Shown piece after piece: positions 30,553 to 38,301 of a stretch of 64,000 nt of DNA (position 1 is the first letter of the stretch; the number at the start of each line of letters is the position of its first letter). The position numbers and the translations under genes were made by a program. The DNA comes from Pectobacterium aroidearum (GTDB lineage Bacteria; Pseudomonadota; Gammaproteobacteria; Enterobacterales; Enterobacteriaceae), in assembly GCF_015689195.1 (NCBI RefSeq), contig NZ_CP065044.1, positions 2,852,001 to 2,916,000 on the forward strand. The letters run 5' to 3'. The notes under the pieces were generated by a model. The model ran no database searches, was not told the DNA's origin, and worked only from the letters and a program-made list of their open reading frames with translations.

Positions 30553-31326
30553 ATGTTCGATTACACCGACTTTCCCGAACAGCGGCAAGCCAAAATCCGG
30601 CAAATCCTCAGCGAGGAAGGCAAAGTCGTCTGCACGCAGCTCTCACGTGAATTGAACGTATCCGAGCACACCATACGGCGCGACCTGAAGGAGCTGGCGC
30701 AATCCGGTGCCTGTAAGCGCGTCTACGGTGGTGCGGTCATCATGCCCCCAGAAGCCATCGATTTTGCCAGCCGAGCGAGTATCGATGCCGTCCAGAAAGA
30801 TCGTATCGCTCAGGCCGTTATCCCGCTGATAAAACCTAACAGTTGCGTCTTCTTTGACACTGGCACCACCAATCTGGCCGTGGCGAAGCAGCTTCCGCTG
30901 GGCCTGAAATTTACCGCCGTGTGTAATTCGCCCATTATCGCGACAGAACTGATGCAACATCAGGATGTAGAAGTGATTTTTCTTGGCGGACGAATCCAGA
31001 AAGAAGTCGGCGGCGCAATTGGTATCGATACGCTCAGACAGCTAGAGAAGATGTATTTCGATCAATGCCTGCTGGGGGGCTGTGCCTTTGACGCCAATGA
31101 AGGATTGACCGTTTTTGAATATGACGATGCAGAATTCAAAAAGTGTCTGGTCACCCGCAGCAGCGAAGTGATCGTCGCGCTGACCGCTAATAAGATCTCC
31201 GCTTTGGCGCGCTATCGCGTCGCTGGGTGTGAGGATATTACCGCGCTGGTGACCGATGATGAAATCGCCCCTGCCTGTCAGGACGCATTAAGCGAAAAAA
31301 ACCTGGATCTGATTATTGCCAGATAA
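30553..31326 (+). CDS. DeoR-family transcriptional regulator
   Basis: A 257-residue DeoR/GlpR-type regulator. The N-terminal helix-turn-helix is ERQAKIRQILSEEGKVVCTQL-like followed by SRELNVSEHTIRRDLKELAQ. The C-terminal sugar-phosphate sensor has FFDTGTTNLAVAKQL and IFLGGRIQKEVGGAIG. These proteins usually sense a phosphorylated sugar and control nearby uptake or metabolic genes. It faces the HAD phosphatase gene. Its ligand is not evident. Confidence 0.9.
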   Translation: MFDYTDFPEQRQAKIRQILSEEGKVVCTQLSRELNVSEHTIRRDLKELAQSGACKRVYGGAVIMPPEAIDFASRASIDAVQKDRIAQAVIPLIKPNSCVFFDTGTTNLAVAKQLPLGLKFTAVCNSPIIATELMQHQDVEVIFLGGRIQKEVGGAIGIDTLRQLEKMYFDQCLLGGCAFDANEGLTVFEYDDAEFKKCLVTRSSEVIVALTANKISALARYRVAGCEDITALVTDDEIAPACQDALSEKNLDLIIAR

Positions 31327-31331
31327 CACGA

Positions 31332-31360
31332 CGGTAGCCTCAATGGCTGCCGGTTTGCTT
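31332..31360. terminator. Terminator hairpin between DeoR and HAD genes
   Basis: CGGTAGCC / GGCTGCCG (one G-T pair) with a TCAAT loop is followed on the plus strand by GTTTGCTT. It lies between converging genes. Confidence 0.5.
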
Positions 31361-31373
31361 CCTGTGCTTCAAT

Positions 31374-32165
31374 TCATGAAAGCAGCAGCTTTATCGTGTT
31401 GAGAACCCCATCCTCGTCATTGCTACGGGCAACAAAGTTCGCTGCGGCTTTGGTTTCCTCAAACGCGTTGTGCATCGCAAAGCTGTAAGCCCCGCGGCTC
31501 ATTAACTCAATATCATTGTAGCCGTCGCCAAACACCATCGTTTCCTCTGCCGTCACCGCCAGTTTGTCCTGAAGGATGTCTACGGTATGCCCTTTGTGTA
31601 CGCCGACATTAGCAATATCGATCCAAGCCGCTTCAGAGACCACGATATAGACATGATCGTGAAACGCATCGAGATACTTCGCCGTCTCATGACAGTGCCC
31701 TTCCGGGTCATAAACCGTGATTTTCACAAAGTCATCGGTGACGGCAGCAAAGCTGGAGATCAGCGTCACGTTGGTGTACGACTTCTTTACCTTTTCCAGT
31801 AAAGCCGGGTCGATCGTTTCCCTGACCATCGCACCATGTGGGGTACAACCGATGACCACGTATCGGTCATCCACACTTTCCAGCACGCCAATCAGACTCA
31901 AGGCCAGACGGTTTTTGATAAGCGATTGGTAAACGTAATCTCCCCGATATTTGATGCGCGTCGCGCTATCTCCCAGAATCCAGATGTCTTTTGCAGCATC
32001 ACCAAAAAGCGCTTCGACCCGCTCGCACTGCTTACCCGTACAGGCGGCAAACTGCACGCCCTTATCTTTCATTAACGCATAAACCTCAGCAAACAGAGTC
32101 CTGTTGTAATCGCCATCGCTGTGAAGAAACGTGCCGTCCAGATCGGTAATTACCAACTTGATCAT
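31374..32165 (-). CDS. Cof-type HAD-superfamily phosphatase
   Basis: A 263-residue HAD hydrolase with a type IIB cap. Motif I is ITDLDGTFLHSD with nucleophile Asp at about residue 8 and acid/base Asp at 10. Motif II is AACTGKQ. Motif IV is VFGDGYNDIELM. Such proteins remove phosphate from sugar phosphates or cofactors. It is convergent with the DeoR regulator, so the regulator may control it; this is inference. Confidence 0.88.
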   Translation of the reverse strand: MIKLVITDLDGTFLHSDGDYNRTLFAEVYALMKDKGVQFAACTGKQCERVEALFGDAAKDIWILGDSATRIKYRGDYVYQSLIKNRLALSLIGVLESVDDRYVVIGCTPHGAMVRETIDPALLEKVKKSYTNVTLISSFAAVTDDFVKITVYDPEGHCHETAKYLDAFHDHVYIVVSEAAWIDIANVGVHKGHTVDILQDKLAVTAEETMVFGDGYNDIELMSRGAYSFAMHNAFEETKAAANFVARSNDEDGVLNTIKLLLS

Positions 32166-32772
32166 TCCACTCCCCCTTTCAGATTTTACGTATACAGATA
32201 GCCGTGAGTCAGGCTGTCATAGCCTGTCTGAACAAAGAAAATATCGCTTTGTGCGGCGAGTTAGATAGCTGACGCGGTGATTCGACGCCAATGCTCGATT
32301 AGGCTCGATAATGAGTTAGATATACGCAAAAGAGCACATAAAACACAACAACAACCCATTTACGCCAGATTCATTGAGGTATCACGCGAGGGCTAGCATA
32401 GCACTTATTGATAATGCGCAACAAGAATCAAAAACAATCATAAGTGAGCAAAGAAAGAGTTAAAGCAGTGGCAGAACCGTCAATGATCTCTGCAACACTT
32501 AAATATCCAACCGAGATCATGTTATTCACATTTCATTAGACCCCACCGTTGACAACGTCACTGCTACGCCATATTCATATGTACGGACAAGTTGAAATGT
32601 CCGTACATATGAATATGGCAGTGGCTACGACACATGACTCATCACGCGGGTTGTATCGCTAAAAATAAAAAAATCTTGTTAGTTCATGTCGTTAGGGACA
32701 TTCACTGCATGATGGCGAGTTTTGCTGGTTCAGCCTTTATCCGTACTGTTCAACCTACAAGAGATCAACACT
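32166..32772. other. Long divergent intergenic region with perfect inverted repeat
   Basis: About 600 bases between the divergent HAD and transporter genes, AT-rich and without a supported gene. It should contain both promoters. Its one clear element is a 52-base inverted repeat listed separately. Confidence 0.45.
32568..32619. repeat. Perfect 22-bp inverted repeat with 8-base loop
   Basis: The arm beginning GCCATATTCATATGTACGG is followed by the loop AGTTGAAA and its exact complement ending CATATGAATATGGC. It is AT-rich and has no T-run after it, so it is not a standard terminator. It lies 154 bases before the transporter gene. It may be a regulator binding site or an RNA or DNA hairpin. 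Confidence 0.9.
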
Positions 32773-34068
32773 ATGTCGACAAAAACACCTGTCTGGAAAG
32801 GTCTGACATTTCAGGTTCTGGCAGCGATGGCCCTGGGCATTGCCCTCGGTTTTGCCGCACCGGAATTGGCCGCAAAGTTTAAAATCCTCGGCGACATCTT
32901 TCTAAAACTCATCAAAACCGCCGTCGCACCGCTCATCTTTTTTACGGTGGTACACGGCATCGCCTCCGCAGGGGATATCAAGAAAGTGGGAAAAATCGGC
33001 GTGCGTGCGCTGATCTATTTTGAGCTGGTGTCAACCTTCGCACTCGCACTCGGTCTCGGCTGGGCAAACATCATTGATATCGGTTCAGGCATTCATGCCG
33101 GGAGTATCAGTCAGACAGCTACCGCTGCCGTTGACTCTGCGATAGCAAAAGGCCACATGCCTACCACCACCATGGATTTTATCTACGGTATTTTCCCCGA
33201 TAACTTCATCGGCGCCTTCGCTGGTGGGCAGCTCTTACAAGTACTGGTGGTTTCACTGATTTTTGGGTTCGCGTTACTCGCACTCCCCCATGAAAAACGC
33301 AGCGTAATTGAAAATGGCATGAACCGCATCTCGGAATGCTTCTTCGAGTTCATCAACTTAATCATGAAATTAGCCCCGATTGGTGCTTTCGGTTCTGTGG
33401 CGTATGCCGTAGGAAGTAACGGCAGTAGCGTGCTGCTTTCGTTACTGAATCTGGTATTGATGTTTTATGCCGCCGTCGCCTTTTTCATCATTGTTATCCT
33501 GGGCGCTATCTGCCGATTTGCCGGGTTTAGCCTGACTCGCTTTCTTAAATACATCCGCGATGAGATCGTCATCGTGCTGGGTACGGCCTCGTCCGAAAGT
33601 GCCTTACCTCGGCTGTTACAGAAACTGGAACGTTTTGGTTGTTCACGCCAAAGCGTGGGGCTGATTCTCCCGACAGGCTATGCATTTAACCTCGACGGAA
33701 CCAGTATTTACATGTCGATGTGTACGCTGTTTATCGCCAATGCCTATGGCGTCGACCTGAGCTGGCAACAGCAGATGGGCATCTTGCTCATCATGCTGGT
33801 GACATCAAAAGGCGCCGCAGCCGTCTCTGGTGGCAGCTTCGTGGTGTTCGCGGCAACGGTGGCAACAGTGGGTAATCTGCCGATAGAAGGACTGGCGTTA
33901 ATTTTCGGTGTCTATCGCTTTATGTCTATGGCGATTGCGCTGTGCAATACCATCGGAAACAGCGTGGCCACCATCGTCGTTGCAAAATGGTGCGGTGAAT
34001 ATTCACCTCAGCCTGACAATGCACTGGACAGCACACCCCTTACTCAGGAAACCCGCCCCGCTCGCTAA
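32773..34068 (+). CDS. Dicarboxylate/amino acid:cation symporter (DAACS, DctA-like)
   Basis: A 431-residue inner-membrane symporter of the DctA/GltP family. The ATG at 32773 (MSTKTPVWKGLTFQVLAAMALG) is preferred over one 17 codons upstream. Signature blocks are LIKTAVAPLIFFTVVHGIAS, GTASSESALPRLLQKLE, PTGYAFNLDGTSIY and TSKGAAAVSGGSFVV. The GTASSESALPR motif fits C4-dicarboxylate carriers. The substrate is probably a C4 dicarboxylate but is not proven. Confidence 0.9.
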   Translation: MSTKTPVWKGLTFQVLAAMALGIALGFAAPELAAKFKILGDIFLKLIKTAVAPLIFFTVVHGIASAGDIKKVGKIGVRALIYFELVSTFALALGLGWANIIDIGSGIHAGSISQTATAAVDSAIAKGHMPTTTMDFIYGIFPDNFIGAFAGGQLLQVLVVSLIFGFALLALPHEKRSVIENGMNRISECFFEFINLIMKLAPIGAFGSVAYAVGSNGSSVLLSLLNLVLMFYAAVAFFIIVILGAICRFAGFSLTRFLKYIRDEIVIVLGTASSESALPRLLQKLERFGCSRQSVGLILPTGYAFNLDGTSIYMSMCTLFIANAYGVDLSWQQQMGILLIMLVTSKGAAAVSGGSFVVFAATVATVGNLPIEGLALIFGVYRFMSMAIALCNTIGNSVATIVVAKWCGEYSPQPDNALDSTPLTQETRPAR

Positions 34069-34312
34069 TCGCAAGCCAAACGCGGCAAAAACGGAGCATT
34101 ACAGATATCAGCCAGGACGACTCACAGGGATTCTGGCTGAATAATTAACCTCAGGACGCAAATCCGGCTAAACATTCGACACTTGAAAGAAGATGATAAA
34201 CAAAGCGCTTGCCACCAGCGTCGGAGCCGTCCATAATAGCGCCCATTCCAAACGCTGGAATGAAGAAAAGCATTCTAATCAAAACGTTACTGATTAAGAT
34301 GTTATCTCCTGT

Positions 34313-34389
34313 ACGACCGTAGCTCAGTTGGTTAGAGCACCACCTTGACATGGTGGGGGTCGGTGGTTCGAGTCCACTCGGTCGTACCA
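34313..34389 (+). tRNA. valV: tRNA-Val (GAC), second copy
   Basis: A 77-base gene with CCA. The acceptor ACGACCG pairs fully with CGGTCGT, so the first pair is A-U and not G-C as in E. coli valV. The anticodon arm CCACC-TTGACAT-GGTGG gives GAC. From the D arm to the T arm it is nearly identical to the tRNA at 16812, with one difference in 57 bases. Confidence 0.95.
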
Positions 34390-34732
34390 ATTCATGTTCT
34401 ATAAATATTACCCTACGCCCGTAGGTTAATGAATGTGAGTTGAAATTCCCCTTACTCGTATCCTGTTAGTCTCGCAAAACCTAATTCAATCCCGACGTTT
34501 TTCCCGTTGTACATTCTGATTAATTCAAATTCAGGTTACTGCGATAAATCGCGCTGGCTAAAACCCTTCTTCTTTTGGGCTCGATTCGTAAAAAAGCATT
34601 CGTCATTTATGCTCAAAGAATACCGGCCTATCATGGGACGATGAATCAAAGGAGTTACTGGCCTCGACAGTACGCCTATTGACGAACTGGTTACAAACGC
34701 CAAGGCAGACTAAAAAATCATCTCATCTACCA
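34390..34732. other. Non-coding stretch after tRNA-Val
   Basis: No gene, repeat or recombination gene remnant is seen. An AAGGAG-like motif near 34650 has no following start codon in a useful frame. Confidence 0.35.
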
Positions 34733-34759
34733 GACAACAACGCGGCCCTACTGGCCGCG
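34733..34759 (-). terminator. Terminator overlapping the narP stop
   Basis: On the minus strand CGCGGCC / GGCCGCG with a 5-base loop includes the narP stop codon and is followed by TTGTTGTC. Confidence 0.6.
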
Positions 34760-35380
34760 CGTTTCCAGATACAGCACCGTGGCAGCGACGCGGGAGCGTA
34801 CGTTGAGTTTGCGCAGCATGTTGCGAATATGCACTTTTACCGTCTCTTCTGAGATATACAACACTGCGGCGATTTGCTTGTTGGATAATCCTGACGCCAC
34901 TTCCTGCAGCACATCCAGTTCGCGCTCCGTCAATACGGTAAAAGGCGACGGTGTTTCCTGTATGGCGATACGGTGACGTAGCACGTCCCTGACTTGATCG
35001 CTGAAAGCATCACTGCTGCGAATGGCATCCAGTAAGTGTTCTGGGGCGCTGTCCTTAAGCAGATAGCCATCGGCCCCCGCGTCCATCAGCGCATAAATAT
35101 CGCTGGGCGCATCGGAGACCGTCAGCACAATCACACGGGCACAAATCCCATCGCGCCGCAGCGCGTGGAGCGTATCCAGCCCGCTCAATCCTTTCATGTT
35201 GAGATCGAGCAAGATGATATCGGGAGAATCCCGGTTCGCGAGGCTCAGCGCCTCCATGCCGTTACTGGCTTCCCCTATCACGTCAAAGATGGCATCGGTC
35301 GCCAGTAGCTGACGGATTCCCCGGCGCATAAGCGGATGATCGTCGACGATCAACACACGATAAGATGGTTTTTCTGACAT
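34748..35380 (-). CDS. narP: Nitrate/nitrite response regulator NarP
   Basis: A 210-residue response regulator. The receiver domain has VLIVDDHPLMRRGIRQLL, the phospho-Asp in IILLDLNMKGLSGLDTL and the Lys in GYLLKD. The C-terminal LuxR-type helix-turn-helix is VLTERELDVLQEVASGLSNK with EETVKVHIRNMLRKLNVRSR. It matches NarP more than NarL in the linker and C-terminus. The ATG at 35380 is used; an upstream TTG is unlikely. It is adjacent to its sensor gene narQ, while the E. coli pair is unlinked. It likely controls the nap and nrf operons nearby. Confidence 0.93.
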   Translation of the reverse strand: MSEKPSYRVLIVDDHPLMRRGIRQLLATDAIFDVIGEASNGMEALSLANRDSPDIILLDLNMKGLSGLDTLHALRRDGICARVIVLTVSDAPSDIYALMDAGADGYLLKDSAPEHLLDAIRSSDAFSDQVRDVLRHRIAIQETPSPFTVLTERELDVLQEVASGLSNKQIAAVLYISEETVKVHIRNMLRKLNVRSRVAATVLYLETRGQ

Positions 35381-35477
35381 GCCCAGCCCCAATGTAATAT
35401 GGATCTTATTATTTTATTTATGATTATGATCTATGATTTATCGCCGTCATACTTCAAGCGACCTGCTTCCACTCGAC

Positions 35478-37196
35478 TTATTCCGGGTAGAGAGTGTTCG
35501 TGTTATCGCGTTCACGCGCTGCCGTCGGCGTCGAGAAACAGACGCTAACCTGCGTTCCCCCTTCAGGGTGAAGGCCGATAGATAACTTTCCGCCTAACCG
35601 TTCGGCACGCTCCTGCATAATATTTAAACCGTAGTGCCCTGCGGGTTCCTCCTGATTGATAATGCCACAGCCGTTATCACGAATATCAACACAATGACGG
35701 CCATCAGGCTGTGTCCGACAGTTGACGGTAATCGCCGTCGCCTGCGCGTGTTTAATGGCATTCAGCACCGCTTCACGGATGATTTGTAGCAAGTGAACCT
35801 GCTGTGATGCATCCAGCGCTTGCGTAGGAATCCGGCAATCAATCGTGATTGCCGCCGAAGTCTGCGCGCGCAGCGGCGCGATCATTTCCTGCATCGCCGC
35901 AGGCAAATCGGCCTGTTGCAGCGTCAGTCGGAACGTACCCAGCAGTTCCCGCAGTTGGCGATAAGCATCACTGAGCGCCTGTTCAAAATCGGTGATGATC
36001 TGCCGGGCCTGCGCATTTTCTTCCGCGACCGCACGCTTTAACAACGTCATCTGGATATTCAGATAAGAAAGCACCTGAGCCAATGAGTCATGCAGTTCAC
36101 GCGCGATGGTGGCGCGTTCCTCCATCAGTAATAGCTGCTGGTAATGCTTCTGCGCCTGATTAAAATAGAGGCCGCGACCTAGCATATTAGCAACGCTTTC
36201 CATCAACTGCGCCGACGGTTGCTGCGTTGATGCCTGCCAGCGCAGTTGACCAAACTCAACCTCTTGCAAACGGATGGGCAAGGTCTGCCACGCAGCCTGC
36301 TCATCCGGTTGGCCTTCACATAACCGCCAGTTCTCTCCTACCCGCATTTCCAGACAGCCGACCGTTTCATAGCGGCGAACAATTTGCAGAATCTGCTGGA
36401 AGCAATGTCTGTCGATGGTGCTGACATTCATCGCCTGAGAGCAGTTGTACAGCACCTTCAGCATGCGGTTCACTTCCTGCAAGCGCAGCGTTTTCTGCCG
36501 TACCTTGTCTTCCAGAGAACGATAAAGTTTTTGCAGTTCATCAGTCATACTACTGAAGGTTTGCGCCAGTAAGCCCAGTTCGTTAGGCAAATTGACGTCC
36601 AGCCGCGAATGGGTAAAACGCCCCTTTTCAATAGACGCACAGGCCGCCATCAGCTTATTCAACGGCACGACCACCTGACGACGGATGCGACGCAGCGTAA
36701 AGAAGATCAGTATATAGATAGTGATCGAACCAATTATTGATGTCACAACAACTATCATCATCTTGCGTTCGGAATAGTGCTGCAACGCCAGCACAAAGAG
36801 ATCGATCTGCGTGACATAGCGAACAATGTTGTCCTGATACCACGCCCGATCCCCCGCGCTCAGGCGCTCATCCATCGTTTTCCAGCTTTGCAACAGCGCA
36901 GCGTAGCGATCGCGCACATCGCGCGGCACATACCAGCGATCCAACAGGTGAAAAACCGGGGAATCCAGCGTTTGCGCATAAAGGCGGCGATGTGATGCTA
37001 ATTCTGCGCGATCGCCCTGCAAGTCATATCCCATACGATAGCTTTGCATACGCATGGAGCCAGCAACGTTGATCGCTTCTGCATCGCGTAAACCACTGGC
37101 CAGCGTTAGTAGTGCAATGCCGGTCGTCAGGAATGAAAGCAGCGCGATATAAAAAAACGCGCGAGCCAGGCTGGTAGAAACAGGACGTTTAACCAT
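35478..37196 (-). CDS. narQ: Nitrate/nitrite sensor kinase NarQ
   Basis: A 572-residue membrane histidine kinase. The start MVKRPVSTSLARAFFYIALLSF leads into TM1. The periplasmic nitrate-binding P-box is GLRDAEAINVAGSMRMQSYRM near residues 43-63. TM2 lies near 147-170, followed by HAMP. The HisKA_3 site is ARELHDSLAQVLSYL with the phospho-His, and the ATPase has REAVLNAIKHA and GHYGLNIMQERAERLGG. It matches E. coli NarQ (566) in length and sequence. It phosphorylates NarP, whose gene is 97 bases downstream. Confidence 0.94.
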   Translation of the reverse strand: MVKRPVSTSLARAFFYIALLSFLTTGIALLTLASGLRDAEAINVAGSMRMQSYRMGYDLQGDRAELASHRRLYAQTLDSPVFHLLDRWYVPRDVRDRYAALLQSWKTMDERLSAGDRAWYQDNIVRYVTQIDLFVLALQHYSERKMMIVVVTSIIGSITIYILIFFTLRRIRRQVVVPLNKLMAACASIEKGRFTHSRLDVNLPNELGLLAQTFSSMTDELQKLYRSLEDKVRQKTLRLQEVNRMLKVLYNCSQAMNVSTIDRHCFQQILQIVRRYETVGCLEMRVGENWRLCEGQPDEQAAWQTLPIRLQEVEFGQLRWQASTQQPSAQLMESVANMLGRGLYFNQAQKHYQQLLLMEERATIARELHDSLAQVLSYLNIQMTLLKRAVAEENAQARQIITDFEQALSDAYRQLRELLGTFRLTLQQADLPAAMQEMIAPLRAQTSAAITIDCRIPTQALDASQQVHLLQIIREAVLNAIKHAQATAITVNCRTQPDGRHCVDIRDNGCGIINQEEPAGHYGLNIMQERAERLGGKLSIGLHPEGGTQVSVCFSTPTAARERDNTNTLYPE

Positions 37197-37317
37197 CACA
37201 ACGAGCAATCCCCTTTAACGTCATACCTACTCTAAATAAGTAGAGCAGCGTCTCAGCGCCACTATCGCGATCCCCATCCAAACAGGCAAGCCAATGAGAC
37301 GCGAATCCCACATAAGC

Positions 37318-37331
37318 TTGATCCGGCACCA
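37318..37331. promoter_or_regulatory. FNR-like half site upstream of napF
   Basis: TTGATCCGGCACCA has a perfect left half of the FNR box TTGAT-N4-ATCAA and a poor right half. It is centred exactly 20 bases upstream of a NarP-like site, as the FNR and NarP sites of E. coli nap are arranged (-64.5 and -44.5). Confidence 0.42.
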
Positions 37332-37336
37332 CCATT

Positions 37337-37352
37337 TACCTCTAAAGGGTGA
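37337..37352. promoter_or_regulatory. NarP-type 7-2-7 site upstream of napF
   Basis: TACCTCTAAAGGGTGA fits the left heptamer TACYNMT perfectly and the right heptamer with two mismatches, with the 2-base spacer NarP requires. If it acts at -44.5 as in E. coli, RNA would start near 37389, about 60 bases before napF. Confidence 0.45.
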
Positions 37353-37447
37353 TTATCGCATACAGCCTAAGAGGAATAGTGTAACCCCTACAAAAACAGC
37401 GTGTTTCTTATTGGATATTTCATTGCGTGCCAGAGCGACAAACTGCC

Positions 37448-37984
37448 ATGACTAACTTTTCCCGACGTTCCCTACTGACTGGTGGCCTACAGCGGGCAGA
37501 CAACGCGTTGCGTCCGCCGTGGAGCGGCGTAGAAAGTCGGTTTCTGAGCCAGTGCATACGCTGCAACGCCTGCATTGATGCCTGCGATTCGGGGATCATT
37601 CAGCGCGGCTCGGGCGGTTTTCCCACCATCGATTTTCAGCACGGCGAATGCACGTTCTGCTACGACTGCGCGCGTGCCTGTCCACAAGCGCTGTTCGCGG
37701 AGAGCCACACCACGCCGTGGGAATACCACCTGACACTTCAGGACGCCTGTTTGTCGCTGCATCAGGTGGAATGCCGCAGCTGTCAGGATGCGTGTGAAAC
37801 CGGGGCGATACGGTTTCGTCCCGCCATTGGGCGCGTTGCCGCACCGTCAATCGACGACGATGCCTGTACCACCTGTGGCGCCTGTATTTCCGGGTGCCCT
37901 GTCGGCGCTATATCGATGAAAAAGATCACTGCGGGACATCACCCCGCACCAACGCGTCTCCTGACGCAACAGGAAAACCGATGA
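37448..37984 (+). CDS. napF: NapF iron-sulfur protein
   Basis: A 178-residue ferredoxin-like cytosolic protein thought to help NapA maturation. The ATG at 37448 (MTNFSRRSLLTGGLQRAD) is preferred over an upstream GTG. Several [4Fe-4S] motifs are visible: CIRCNACIDAC, CTFCYDCARACP, CRSCQDACE and CTTCGACISGCP. First gene of the nap operon. Its stop overlaps the napD start as ATGA. Confidence 0.94.
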   Translation: MTNFSRRSLLTGGLQRADNALRPPWSGVESRFLSQCIRCNACIDACDSGIIQRGSGGFPTIDFQHGECTFCYDCARACPQALFAESHTTPWEYHLTLQDACLSLHQVECRSCQDACETGAIRFRPAIGRVAAPSIDDDACTTCGACISGCPVGAISMKKITAGHHPAPTRLLTQQENR

Positions 37985-38301
37985 GCACAGTCTGGCATGT
38001 TTGCAGTGTAGTGGTTCACGTGAATACGGCACAGATGGCGGCCGTGGGCGAGGTGTTAGCGACGCTGCCCAATGTCGAGGTGGGTGCCAGCGATAGCGAT
38101 ACCGGAAAAATGGCCGTGGTGCTGGAGTCAGATTCAGAAGACGCACTGTTAAAACAAATAGCGTCAATACGCGAACTTACAGGCGTACTGGCGGTTTCGC
38201 TGGTTTATCACCAGCTTGATGAACAGTCTTTTGATGAACAGTCTTTTACTTTCGATGAACAACCTCTTGATCAACAAGCTCAGGGTGAGGAAATACCATG
38301 A
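37981..38301 (+). CDS. napD: NapD, chaperone of the NapA Tat signal
   Basis: A 106-residue cytosolic protein that binds the Tat signal of NapA. The start [20 protein letters not shown] and the core [20 protein letters not shown] fit the family. The C-terminus is longer than in E. coli (87) because of an acidic repeat [17 protein letters not shown]. The start and stop overlap napF and napA as ATGA, which indicates translational coupling. Confidence 0.92.
   Translation: MSTVWHVCSVVVHVNTAQMAAVGEVLATLPNVEVGASDSDTGKMAVVLESDSEDALLKQIASIRELTGVLAVSLVYHQLDEQSFDEQSFTFDEQPLDQQAQGEEIP
38218..38247 (+). repeat. 15-bp in-frame tandem repeat in napD
   Basis: GATGAACAGTCTTTT occurs twice without mismatch and is followed by a degenerate third copy. 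It encodes the acidic DEQSF repeats of the NapD tail. Copy changes keep the frame. Confidence 0.9.

Noticed and set aside
34151..34390. 79-codon minus-strand frame over the second tRNA-Val
   Set aside because: Antisense translation of the tRNA; not a gene.
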